The notes below the pieces were generated by a model, which ran no database searches, had not been told where the DNA came from, and was given only the letters and a program-made list of their open reading frames with translations. Positions 22,610 through 34,312 of a stretch of 64,000 bases of DNA are shown here, in pieces (within the stretch, counting starts at the first letter, position 1; each line of letters starts with the position of its first letter). The DNA comes from Protonemura montana (lineage: Eukaryota > Arthropoda > Insecta > Plecoptera > Nemouridae): positions 27,393,021 to 27,457,020 of the forward strand of contig OX387602.1 in assembly GCA_947568835.1 (NCBI GenBank). The letters are read 5' to 3'. A program made the translations under genes and the position numbers.

Positions 22610-25600
22610 TCACTTTTTCCTGCCTCCGGATTCACGCAGACGCGCCACAGCGATCTCAGCCAATAGCAGCGTGCAGCTGAACGCTGCGCAGGCGCTGTAG
22701 AGCAGCAGCAGCGTTGTGACATCTATCAACTCAGTGGAGCGGAAGGGAGGATCGCGAGACATCGGTATCCGCTGGTCGTACCAGTGGTAGCTCAGTCCCG
22801 ACTCCACGTAACGCCGGATGCTGCGGAAACGACAAGGAGTGGGTTCTGGGGCACAGCTGTCGGTTGATCCGTGAAAGTTTTGCCAGAAGCGCGTACCAAA
22901 CACTCACAAGTACCCGAGGACCCGCCTGTAGGGGAAGTGAAGGCGTGTGGGAAACTGCAATTCCCGATTAAAGTATACACCCCTGACCGTGAGTATTTCA
23001 CATGACGCTACTTTCGCCAGGTGATCGCAGACGTAGCTCAAGCAAATGATAGCCGCGCGCTCCACGCATGTGCGTTCCATCCCAGCAGGTAGAAAAGAGA
23101 CGACTGAGACGCCTCCAGCCGCGTTCTATGGGTTAAAACCCCGTTAAAACGCAGCCAAGGTCGGCACACGGTCAATTAAAAAATGCAAAAGAGATTTAAA
23201 TTGTGTCGGGGATGAATCCGCCTGGCCGTGCCTGTATGGCCGTGTCTTGGTGCGGCGTGCTGCCCGGGAAGAGCAGCACTGTGTAATCGGGCGTGGTCAG
23301 AAGCGTTGCCAGATCCTCGAACGGCAGCTGAACGGTCCCTGCGGTAAGGCGTACCCGTAGGCTCGACGAGTAGGCAACGTTCAGCAGGAAACCCAGCAGG
23401 CTTGCCACTGCGCAAAGCACGCGCCCAGACGCCTCGCGCGGTCGAAACTCCCAGCCTGCACAAGCGTTCAGATGGTAGATGGAACCGCTGTGATGGGCAC
23501 AGGGAATCTCGTATCTTGTAAAGGTTATTTTCACTGACATAAAAATCCTGGCACGGGATTTTTGGTTTTAAGAAATTTTTAAAAAGTTACTTGGTAAGTT
23601 TCTACCGAATACAATTTTACTCCAAATACCTCGACAGGATGTCGATTGTTACCATAGTTTGCCCCACTCCAATCCTATAGAACAGCTGAAACAAAACCTC
23701 ATTCCGAGATCAGTTTTAATAAGAACAGTTTTCTTCTGAACAGTTTTTTCTGAAAAAGGTCAGTTCGACCATCTCCAACTCGAAATTGCTAACCACTTCT
23801 AGCTCACTCACCATTAAGACAGCAGCCGGAGAGCACGAGAAGAGCGCACAGCGACAAGTCGACGCGCGTGCGCTCACGCGTTGGCCAACGCATGGCCATC
23901 CACACGCACACGACCAGCGCCAGCAGACACGAGAGACTGGCGCACCAGACAGGGACAGAGAAGCCGTTGGCCAACGAGGTCAGCCCGTACGAAAAGCCGG
24001 GCTTGCGCGTGTAGACCTTGTACCTGAATAAACAACGACCACAACCAACTGCATGTATGTTTGGATGGGGAAGAGATGAGCAATATGACCAATAGGAGCG
24101 AAGAGACGTTCGCCTTTTACTGCTCCAATTGTGACAATATCCGCACCTGCTCGATACGTGAAAAAACAGCACTTGTTTAGGTATCAGTAAAACCAATCAC
24201 TGCACGGCAATAAAAATTCAATTCACATACGACTGATCGCCTAGCTGAATCGAACTGTACTCTGATACCGCAACTAAACTGTCTCATATCCAACTTTCTG
24301 GAATCCAATGTTGAATCAAAGTTTTCGGACGTCAGATAGCCAAGCTATTGGACTTTAAAGTTGAACGTGCAGATTTTTATATGCTCTACATCGGGGGGTT
24401 CTCATTGCACGTGCTTTTGATGATACTTAGCGCCGACCCAAGAGAAGCGATAAGATTCTTGTTGGCACTAAGCAGCCCGGCTTCTGCCAAACATTTGGTT
24501 TACAGGCACTTACGCGGTCAGACTTCAACGGTTCCTAAAAGATCTGAAACAATAGTGCCATGGTTGCTATAATTTACTTTTTTGATTTTTTCCCACACGC
24601 ACACGCTGGTGGTGCAATCACATGCTCTTATTGAATACGAAAGAATAGGATATGACCACGACCGTCATTAAACATTTGTTAACTTACAAAAATAACGACT
24701 TTTAAAAAGTAAGACAGTTAAATATAATTTTAAAAGAGTAACGGCAACGGTAATGGCTTACGTCGAGTAAGAAAAAGAGCACGTGAAGTCGAGGACGCCG
24801 TTCCAAGTCATAGAGCGGGTCAGCCCGAAGTTCCCAATATCGGCCTCTTCCCTCTGCATCATCCCTACCACCCCCGACCACGCCCCTCGGGCATTTGGAA
24901 AACCAAACAAATCGCCGTCGTAGCGAATCGGCAGCCAGCTGCAGAATCACAAAACCATAACGTCGCAAGCTCAAGGTCACGACTCAATGGCACTGATAGT
25001 AGATTTGACTGCACAGTGCCTATGTCATTGGGTTTACAAATTACTGTAAGTCAAAGTCCCGGCGATAAGTTAAGCGTTCTGTTGAGACATTGAGCCGGCA
25101 ACAGGTGGTAATGGTAAAAGTCGCCCGATTGTGCTTGCGGCATTTAAGCACACATTTTTAACTGAGTTTGTTACAACTTTAAAAATTACAATTAGTATCA
25201 ATGAGAAGAATTTCAGCTTAATTCAGGTGGTCAATTTCTAAGCCATCGAATACAACGGTGACTCCACCGTATGGAGTCACCATACGCACCGATATGGTAG
25301 CAACTACCATATTTGGTTCGCTTAGCATAGTTGACCGACAAATGTTTTAAATATTTGCGCTGAGATTCTAACCTAATTTGTGATTCCAATAGTATTTTTT
25401 TAAATCCCCTTGCCTAGAGTTGAGGAAGGGCATTGTCTCGGTGATGTAAAGCTGGGTGAAGAGAAACAGCGTTTTCAATCCCGAAACATCAACGGCGTCG
25501 TACATTAGCTGTAACGAGTCGACGCATGATGAGAGAAGCAAGGGACAGCCGGGACTGCCGGGCACAGAAATATGTCATCCTCAGAGCAAGTGAACACTTA

Positions 25601-26975
25601 AAACCCACCGCTGGTCGCGCTATGCGTATAACAGCTCCCCGCAGATCGGCTCTACGCAGCTCGACAGGCGTGCTGTCGAACTGCCACGTCTCCGCGGTTA
25701 CCATGGCGACCCTGCGCACGACTGGCTCGACCGCACCTGCGTGGTAGAGCTCGTCGAGCACCAACACTCCTGAGCCGAGGGACGACGCGACATAAACGCG
25801 ACTGTCGCATGTCACGCGCTCAGAGAGGGTGTGGATAACAGTTGGTCCCGGCGCAGACGTTGAGTAAAGAATCACTGAGACGCCCGGCCCCCACGATGGT
25901 AGCGCCTTCAGTAGTAGGACATGAAACTTGGGTTAAGAATCATCTTGCGTGGAAAAGTTGTTGGTTGCAGCGCGGTCGACATCGACTCGCGATTTCAATA
26001 TTGCTTTGTAGGTATAATTTCATGCGTTTCGTTATGCCCACCGAGCAGATATTTTTTTTGTTTCCTATTCCTGTTCGGTGTAACGGGTGAAAGAATTTTA
26101 CAACGGCCTTCCACCCAATGCAAAGTACGGGCTTAAATTCTAAATGCTGTGCAAACATTCAGAACGTGGACATGGCGAGGACTTGTAGAAAACTTTGCTC
26201 CAATCGATCCTGACTTCCTTTCCCTTTTGGATTTTGTTCTTTGGGACCGTCTACTTTGACATTTTATCCTCAGGTTGAGGACCGAACAATTGTTGTGGAT
26301 ATTTTCTCAACAAGCAAGCAAGCTGTTCTAGCTAGCGCAGGTGTTCTCACCGGGGCGAGCTGAGCGAGCGATCCGAGGGGTGCGAGCACGGCCACCTGGG
26401 CGAGCGTGATGCGTGAAGTCAACAGCGAGTCGAACGTGAGGGACGCTACGTTGACGCGCACGCGTGACTTACCGGCGACCATCTTTAATGCAGAGAGCTG
26501 CCTCCAGCTGGCATTGCCTGTAAACGATATGCGAGATCCAACGCCCATGAAAAGATTAAAATGAATGGTCGTATTTTCTTGGTCATACACAATCAACTGG
26601 GTTCATAGCTGTCATGCTATAGATACAGCACACCAGAGCTCATAAATTACGTTATATAATTTGCTAGACGAACAATTTTTATTCGTACGAGCCAACATGG
26701 ATATCTGCTTTTTTCAGTAGCTGGGTGTCCATTCTTTTACCATACCCCAGTCGTAAGACCTTGCTCCCAGAGCAAATAAAACATTTATAAATGTCCCTTG
26801 GTCTTCATCAAAAGTGTCAGACTATGGTCGGAGACTCGCCTTTGCCCGGAAGCACGACGGTGAGATGGGTCGCGCCCATTTGCGGCAAAAGCGTCTCCAG
26901 GCGAGAGTGCAACATCTCGAGAAGGCACTGAGACGAGAAGGGCAGCATCAATGCCAGAAACACGAAGCACCGCAT
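22610..26975 (-). CDS. Ionotropic receptor (IR, variant iGluR family)
   Basis: Arthropod IRs are chemosensory ligand-gated cation channels. Minus-strand exons: 26975-26840 (signal peptide MRCFVFLALML...), 26517-26351, 25905-25609 (RRADLRGAVIRIA, the usual start of the S1 ligand-binding lobe), 25508-25414, 24938-24762 (GAWSGVVGMMQREEADIG), 24023-23812 (TM1 after SVPVWCASL; pore loop), 23455-23232 (SGRVLCAVAS...LLNVAYSSSL, the TM2 SYTANL-like region), 23125-22908 (S2 lobe, RGVYFNRELQFP), 22820-22610 (RRYVESGLSYHW, then TM3, stop TGA). Total about 578 aa, normal for an IR. Phases match at all joins, but the introns after exons 1, 4 and 7 need GC donors (GCGAGT, GCAAGG, GCACGG). The LBD lacks the iGluR Arg after DIG (reads LTRSMTWNGVLDF) and the pore reads CCLNG instead of QQG. 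Its layout resembles the IR75 group; subfamily uncertain. Confidence 0.92.
25257..25311. repeat. Two adjacent perfect hairpins in an IR intron
   Basis: GGTGACTCCA (25257-25266) pairs with TGGAGTCACC (25272-25281) over a 5-nt loop, and TATGGTAG (25293-25300) with CTACCATA (25304-25311) over a 3-nt loop. Both lie inside the IR intron that starts with a GC donor. Confidence 0.85.
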
Positions 26976-29900
26976 CGTCGCGACAGCTTCCAGAAACTCA
27001 CGTTGATTCTCTGTGCTTGTCGCTCTCTGGCAGGCAATCACCGGTAAGTACCGCCTCGCGTTTTTCTGCGTCCCCGGTACCGTTGATGCCCTGCCGTGAT
27101 TGGCTACGCCAGCGTCGTAGCGTCAGTGATATCCAGCTTTAAGGATTACTGGCTTCCTGAGGGCTAAGAAGGAGAGCCCAAGATTCTAAAGGAATGGAAA
27201 GGTGTCACTAAGCTACTTTTTCTGCTTTCTATGATTTCTGCAATATTTTTTATTGCAGAAAAAAGCTAGATGAAACGTCAGAGTGGTTTGTACCTCTGGC
27301 TCTCTCCTAGTCGCCCTCTAGCAGGTCACCCCATGGATATTACAAATAATTAAAGCGATGGTCATCATAAAAGCCAAGCAAACGGATCTGACGTATTTGT
27401 CTGGCAGCTATATCCCTGTCAAGTCAAAACTAGAGGTGTATACAACAATTGGCATAAACCGCACGCCTCTGCGCGGTGCGTGTACCGGAACAATAGCGCT
27501 GCGATCACTGCTAAGCGAGCCAATCTATCGCCGGTGATGGCCGTGCATTTGCCATTTTTGTTTGAATGCGGTTAAATGACAAATTACTGTGTTTGTGCCG
27601 CTTAATGCAAGATCCTTGCTTTTAACGACTCAAAACGCTAGCTTGCATTCAGCCAGATGTCTAAATGTTGTTCACTACATTTTTATTTCAAAGCGCATAA
27701 TAATAGTAATAATAATAATCGCTTATTGCCATAGATTGATCATTTTACATGTTATTAAGACAGTCAATTTGATATTAGTGTAATGGTATAAATAAACACA
27801 CAACTTAGCATATTTGTCCGTATTAACATAAATTCGTCAATTGAGTGGAAACATTTTGCAATTAGGATATCTTTTGACGTTCCTTAGAAAAGATTTGCCG
27901 CTTTTCTTCTCAATAATTTGTGGTAGCTTGTTTTAAAATTTAACATTCACGTGACAATTTTTTTGCTTTAAACAAGTCCATGCGACGTATGTTTTTATTT
28001 GTGACATCATGGTCGTGAATGCTGTCTGCTGATAAATTAGGTGTATTTTGTATTAAAAACATAATTTTAGAATAGAGACAGAGACAAGGTAAAGTTAGGA
28101 TATTGAGTTCGATTAAATGTTGCCCGCACGTCGAGTCTTTATAAATAAAATAATAAAGTATTTTTGTATCGGATGACCAACCCCATAGAATGAGCCAAAA
28201 TACAGTTTGGAAAATGAACAATCTGTGTATTTATGCACAGAAAGAAATAGTCTCACCTCTGGTGAGACTGGAAAGAAATATCTGAAAGAAGTTTAGATAA
28301 CACAATTCTTGCGTGAGAGTTTTGATGGTAAATTAGATTGGAAACCTCACATTAAAGTTCACAACTGGCTTTCAGAACCTATTATTACTTGTTGAATTAA
28401 TATACTCTACTTTCGGAACATTTCGAGTTATGGCTTAGATACTATACTTTTGCGGAGAGGAGGATCACTAAATTTTAAGAGATTTTAATTCATATTTGAA
28501 ACGAGAGCGTTCAGTTAAATGGCTTTCATATGTGAAAACAATGAAAGTAAAGTTTGTATGCTGTTGAAAATCGAAATTTTTACCCAAATCAACGAAATGA
28601 TGCTCGGTCACAACACAAGATTAGAAAAAAAAAACTTAAGGATTAAGAGAAAACTAATTAATATCTGCTAATCTTGGGTTGTAGGCTTTCTAATGTGCGA
28701 TTAAAGTCTTTTGAGAAATTGATTTTCGATGGAACGACATTGGAAACTCTTGCGTTATACTTATACGCATACTACGTTATGCGTATATGCATTTACTGAA
28801 AAGTTAAGTCAACTAATTGGCGTCCAAGAACAAGGCTCAATAATTGTGCCATTATAATTCATTCGATTTACTAGAGACATTACAAATACCTACCAGATTA
28901 AAATTAATAACAGATACCTAACTTTATTTGCAGATGCCACAACGTACCTCACCGATATAAAAAGATAATGATGACGTTTCTAAAATAAACTTAATCCATT
29001 CAGATACTGACAATACTTACTGCAAAATGGATGAACAATAACGACTTGCAGTGTTTTTGGTTTTTCTCGCGTTTCCTATAGATAGGGAACTGAAACCAGC
29101 AAGCGAATTAGGGAAAGGAAGCATCATTCAAAAGGAAAGGAATGCACATTTTATCCAGACTTGCTTCATTTCCAAAAACGACTTGGTACGAAAGAACTCT
29201 AAAACTGTACTTATATTGCATTTTCACGGACAGAAAGACCGATTTCTTCAACCAAAACATTGTCTATAATCTCAATGAAAAAATAATTAACAATGAAACC
29301 TCGATTGATTTTCTTGGTGTTGTGTTACAGATAATAAGCTGACACGGGTAGATCATTAAAAAATGGCAGCTGGATATTATTCTCATAAAACGCATTATGC
29401 ACATTTGTGATCTAGAAACTGCAATAATTACTTATCACTCGAATGCCCACTCTAGGATCGCGTATAAAGTGGTCCTCTGAGATCAGTCAAGGTTTACAAA
29501 AAGATTATTCAAACTGCAAAAACGTGCTGCACGATTTGGTATGTTTTGGAAAGATTCTTGCAAGGCTAACTTCATCATGTTTTATATTCTTACCCTGCCA
29601 AGTATATTTTTCATTCTATATTATATTAGATATTATATTATATCATATAGAGAAATTAACAGACATTAACAAATGTCATATTCATTAAACAAGATCCAAT
29701 TCCAATTTAACTTTTGATGCCAAAGTAACTAAATACAATAAAATGGACCCAGACTTCACGGCGACAAAACTTTATAACAACATTTACATGTCATTGACCA
29801 TCTTTACTTGGATATTACAAATGTTTCTAAGTAATTAAATCACTTGTACAAGTGTTTTTAATTGACAGTGCCTTTTACTCTGTAAAACACTTTCTGCTGT

Positions 29901-30018
29901 GCAAATCATTATACGTATTTTTGAATAATTGTTGATATCTGACGTAAATATGCCAATTGTGACAAAATAAAATACTTTAATTATTTTTATATTTATTAAT
30001 CATTATTATACGCTGGCA
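26976..30018. other. Intergenic stretch upstream of the IR gene
   Basis: The IR promoter must lie at the left end, but I see no clear TATA box. A short CAAT/TAA-rich region is at about 27700-27720. The only recognisable content is the LINE relic at 29060-29690; the remainder shows no coding or repeat pattern I can name. Confidence 0.5.
29060..29690 (+). mobile_element. Decayed non-LTR retrotransposon (Jockey/CR1-like RT end)
   Basis: Broken frames give the pattern that closes the reverse transcriptase of Jockey/CR1-type elements: IDFLGVVLQ, after a frameshift DNKLTRVDH, then further on FKLQKRAARFGMFWK, DSCK and ILTLPSI. Several stops and frameshifts separate them, so it is a dead copy. It ends close to repeat copy 2. 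Confidence 0.7.
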
Positions 30019-31322
30019 AGCCACAAGGTAGACATGCCGGTGCAATCCGGACAGCCGGGCGCTGCATGTGACGATTCGAGGAGGGCTCATACGCTATTTT
30101 ACTCTCAATATCACTTGATTTAATCAAGAACGCTCACATATAACAAATGCTAACATAGTTAAAATGAATCTAATTATACATACGCAATTAAAGTACGAGA
30201 ATTTGCAGTTTTTTAGCATCTGCATGCCTGGAAAACATTTGGTCTGTGATAGCAGCCGTGGACGCCATTGCTGTTATCACCTCGATCCACTTCGAAAACC
30301 GGTCAGCCAATAGGAACCGCGCTTCAGTCGATCGAAAGTACGAGGCGGGGTCGATCGAGCACGTGTTGTGACGTCACTTGAACAGCGATGCTGTAGGTTT
30401 CAGGCGATACTCTTCTGTCGGCTACTCGCCTGGTACGAAGAGACAAAATTTCGCCTCGTTTTAGACGATTATTTCAGTTGAAACTTGTCATGGTTGGATT
30501 AACCGTCCCGTGGGCAGTCCCGTGTCACTCACGCGTACCACGAGTTGCTTCAAAGTTTTCACAGGTAAACGAAACATTCTGAAGACGTGATACTTTCCCA
30601 GATTAATTTTCAGTTCATTTTTTATAACTTCGTAAACTGCCTTATTTATTTTCCTAAAATAAAGTAAAATAAACTGCATTGTTAATAAATTCAAGAGACC
30701 ACGGGCCCACGAGCGAAGGCTCGAGGACCCACAACCCCCCCGCAGCAGGGGATAACGTTGGAGCGTGCCGCACTCGCGCTGGTCGACAATCCCTTGCGGC
30801 TGACGTAGCTCACGACTAGTTGACGATTGCCAAAATAACGTAAATTTAAAAGTTGCACAGTAATAATAACAATAATAATATAATAATAATAATGATACAT
30901 CTTTTTATTCCATGACTGGTTCCACATGTATAAAATTGGCAAGTCATTTTACATGCTCTAAAACATTTTGCATATTTTGAAAATCATATGAAATCATTTT
31001 ACATTTACATCATACATACATAAAGTCATTTTAAATTCATTAATCATATCTTTTTAATATTCGTTTACAGAGTAGAAAGAATGTGCCATTAGGAATTGTT
31101 TTAGCACAATTGTTTGTCAGTCTGTCTTGCTTTAATATTGAAAGGAAGGTGATAAAACATCTTCACTTCATTTAAGATTGGTCCATTTGTAAAAAATTGA
31201 GTTGTCAACTCATACCATTTGGTATTACCTCTGCGATTGTAAGTGCTACATTATTGATTTGCGTCGACGATTTTAGTCGAAAGTCAATTGTTAGACCTAA
31301 GAATATCAATATGGCTTCATCC
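30019..31322 (-). mobile_element. Copy 2 of the dispersed repeat (inverted)
   Basis: Reverse-complement match to 18897-20309; starts AGCCACAAGGTAGACATG and ends ATATGGCTTCA. It lacks the 150-bp insert of copy 1. With copy 1 it brackets the IR gene. Confidence 0.9.
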
Positions 31323-32124
31323 CTTACCCTTGAGGTAAATAAGTGGGGACTTCTTGTATGTATCAATCAGTTTACTGTTCTGATAAGGGTTTTTAATTAA
31401 TCAGCACAGCTTTTTCGGCGTTAAGCTTTAAATAAATGTGATTTAAATGACAAAATTGGAAATTTCATTGGAGATTTAACTCCATTCTTCCATTTGTTTG
31501 ACCACTGTTGAAGGCTTGCAAATCATAGCAATGTTTGCATTGTCTAGCCACGAGTACAATGATAACCCTTTGCCTGTCCCCATCAGAGTGTAACCGTAAA
31601 TCCATTTCTTTACATTTTTGACTTGAAAGCCTCAAACAAACTAACCCCTTGTCGTTTATGCTTTGTCTATTAAAGACGTAGACTAGCCTGCCTGTTTTAC
31701 TCCGAACATAGTTATAAATCTGAATTAACAAAATTATTACGACTTCGTAACACTCCTATCTTTTATGCAACTGGCTTCGTGTGCTTGAGTGCCTTAAGAA
31801 GCCTCGAAAGTTTGAAAGCCAATGTGAGGAAAAATAGCTGTCCCTGGCAGATGGAAAAACGAAACTAAGTGTCACTCAAAAACCACTAAAACTTGATCCT
31901 GTGCAACAGCAAAAAAATAAAATAAAAAATAAATTTTAAATTTCGAAGCGGAGTTAAAAAATCTAAAAGGCTACAAATTTAAAGATAGTCTAAAACTGTA
32001 TCAGCTGACCAAATGCTAACTACAAACTGAAAGAATTTTTATGTGATAAAGAAAATAACTTGTACCATAAGCACTGACTTGCCAAAATCATGAACTGTGA
32101 TCAATTTAGGCTGAACAAATATAT

Positions 32125-32142
32125 TGTTATTATTATTATTAT

Positions 32143-32217
<75 letters not shown>
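32125..32217. repeat. TTA/TAA microsatellite
   Basis: About 90 bp of TAT/TAA triplets that switch strand phase in the middle (TTA, then TAA, then TTA), so the array can fold on itself. Confidence 0.95.
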
Positions 32218-32421
32218 CATCAACAACTCTAAACAACATTTAAAATAGCTTAATTAAGGTAAAAATAGAATGTAATATTAGATTGTATTATGGTATGGTG
32301 AAGGTTTCCAGAGCCGTTGGTGGATGTAGAGATGTGCTTCACGGTGTTTGCTCTGTTTAATGAGATTGTATGAGATTATGTCGGCAATGTCTTTATAATG
32401 TTAAAACACACTTGCTTCACA

Positions 32422-32432
32422 ATTATAATAAA

Positions 32433-32495
<63 letters not shown>

Positions 32496-32631
32496 TATTA
32501 TTATTATTATTATTATAATTATTATTATTATAATAATTAATAATAATAATTATAATAATAATTATATTATTATAATAATAATAATTATTATTATTAGTTC
32601 TATTTTTATTATTATTATTATTATTATTATT
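32422..32631. repeat. Long TAA/TTA microsatellite
   Basis: About 210 bp, again switching between TAA and TTA blocks several times with short interruptions. It reads as long Ile, Asn or Tyr runs in various frames; these are not proteins. Confidence 0.95.
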
Positions 32632-32700
32632 GCAGGAGTAAATTGTAATGCCACAGAAACGTGTGTACAGTTTGGTGATGAGCGTGCCAAGCACGGCGTT

Positions 32701-34312
32701 TCAATTCAAAGAATGGTCCTCGCTCATGCATGTTGGAAGGGTGGCGTTCCAACGAAGGGAGTTGCAGAAGATGGCAGGGGAGCCGTTCAGCGTGTAACCA
32801 GGGTCACAGGAGAAGATCAGCACTGCTCCTAGGAAGCCAACGACTGACTCCGTTTGGCCCGAGAGCAGCGGCGGGGGCCTGGCGCAGCCACTTTCTGCAA
32901 AGAACGTGCATCGTAGAGAAAAGCGCGTTTTATATTAACGAGCTTTATGCTCAGAACGGTTCCGGTTCCTTTCCAAAATGTAGTGGAAAAGAAGTGTGAG
33001 TTCCGGTTTGCAGAGGAACACTTAGTTCCAAGTGTTTTAAAAACAAATATCGGTCATACATTTGTTTGTTTTCAAGTGAAACAAAGTAGCAATGTAGGTA
33101 GGTATAACGTAGGTACTTTAGAATAAGAAAAATAGAATGAAGTTGCTCTTTTGCACCCAACATCATCATAGTCGTCATTCTTATTTATAACTTGCATAGT
33201 AATGCAAATTGTGGACGAGTGTAACTTGCCGTTTGCCGAGCCCAAAGCTCAAGCCTACAAGATCTCTGTGATTACTCACGAACACAGATTGGCTTCTGGT
33301 CCTGATACTCCCACACGCCGCGCAGACAAATGGCAGTCTTGTCACCGAAAATTTCGAAGTCCTTCGAGCATTTGTATTTGACTAAGCGTCCATTCGATCG
33401 ATGCGTGACCATCCCGTTGGTAAGACCATGGCTTGGACATTGACGTGGTTTCTCTGCAAAGGACACGAAACAAGGGTTGATTGCCGAGACAGGGATGAGT
33501 AAAAATATGCACGTTTAGTGGACTATTTGGGTACTTTGCTGTATGAGAGGTCCCGTCAGGCGATCTCAGCATCGCCATGGCTACCAAACGTTGAATCTAT
33601 CATTGAACCTCCTATGCTAGGCCATGATACACCCGTGGTAACACAAGATAGCAGAATTGAGAAGCTCTGTCAGGCGATTTCAGCATCTCCATGGCTTCCA
33701 AACGTTGAATCTACCACTGAACCTCCTATGCTAGAACATGATATACCCGTGGTAACATAAGATAGCAGAATTGAGAAGCTCTGTCAGGCGATTTCAGCAT
33801 CTCCATGGCTTCCAAACGTTGAATCTACCACTGAACCTCCTATGCTAGAACATGATATACCCGTGGTAACTTAAGATAGCAGAATTGAGAAGCTCTGTCA
33901 GGCGATCTCAGCAACTCCATGGCTTGCTGGTATTTTTAATTTTAGAAGCTGACAACAAAATAAGCTTCATTAGAAACACATTTAATGTTGTCTGGGAATG
34001 GTATGCCGATATTGAAAATGAAATAACCCAAGTGCAAAATGAAGTTATTGTTGATTCAAAGAGCTAGGTTCGAAATGCGATGAGGGAAACTCAAAGTAAT
34101 TCTTGGAGGCGTTATGATTTTAAGTGTATGCATCTTTTGGTATATCCATATGTAAACATAATTATTAGTGAATATCACATAGACTATGTATTTAAATGTT
34201 TGAAGCCTTTGAATACAAAATCACTTCTTAACTCACGTGCGTTTGAGAGCGGCGAACTGAGAACAAAAATCACAGCCAGCAGCGAAACTGCGACGACAGT
34301 TGGCCGGGTCAT
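32701..34312 (-). CDS. Small secreted protein with two sushi/CCP domains
   Basis: Three minus-strand exons: 34312-34237 (start ATG, signal peptide MTRPTVVAVSLLAVIFVL..., GTGAGT donor), 33453-33280 and 32894-32701 (stop TGA); all joins are in phase 1 and the protein is 147 aa. Exon 2 is one complement control (sushi) domain: CPSHGLTNG, KYKCSKDFEIFG, then C and GVWEYQDQKPIC. Exon 3 is a second: CARPPPLLSG, VGFLGAVLIFSCDPGYTLNG, FCNSLRWNATLPTC. Each has the four cysteines and the Trp of the fold. Sushi domains bind proteins or glycans outside the cell. I do not know a named orthologue; the short two-domain form may be complete, or a longer isoform may exist. Exon-intron structure, phase and domain borders all agree, which argues for a real gene. 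Confidence 0.82.
33555..33930. repeat. 114-bp tandem repeat, about 3.3 copies
   Basis: Units start with GTCAGGCGAT at 33555, 33669, 33783 and 33897, so the period is exactly 114 bp (38 codons). One plus-strand frame stays open through two units (ISASPWLPNVES, HDIPVVT) and then hits TAA. It lies in intron 1 of the sushi gene. More likely a minisatellite than coding. Confidence 0.93.

Larger units (their letters stand above)
31323..32700. other. Intergenic stretch with TAA/TTA arrays
   Basis: No gene seen. Two long trinucleotide arrays occupy 32125-32217 and 32422-32631, the second starting about 70 bp beyond the stop codon of the sushi gene. Confidence 0.6.

Noticed and set aside
23600-23700. 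A possible IR exon reading LFYRIGVGQTMVTID, with a pore-like GQ
   Set aside because: Its only open frame does not fit the phase of the flanking IR exons, whereas direct joining of 23812 to 23455 restores a normal pore-to-TM2 sequence (CLNGWEF...GRVL).
29443-29688. An 81-codon frame as a possible small gene
   Set aside because: In a neighbouring frame the same bases give the conserved end of a LINE reverse transcriptase (LQKRA, LTLPSI), so it is part of a dead retroelement.
32039-32832. Frames with long Asn, Ile or Tyr runs
   Set aside because: They are TAA/TTA microsatellites read in different frames.
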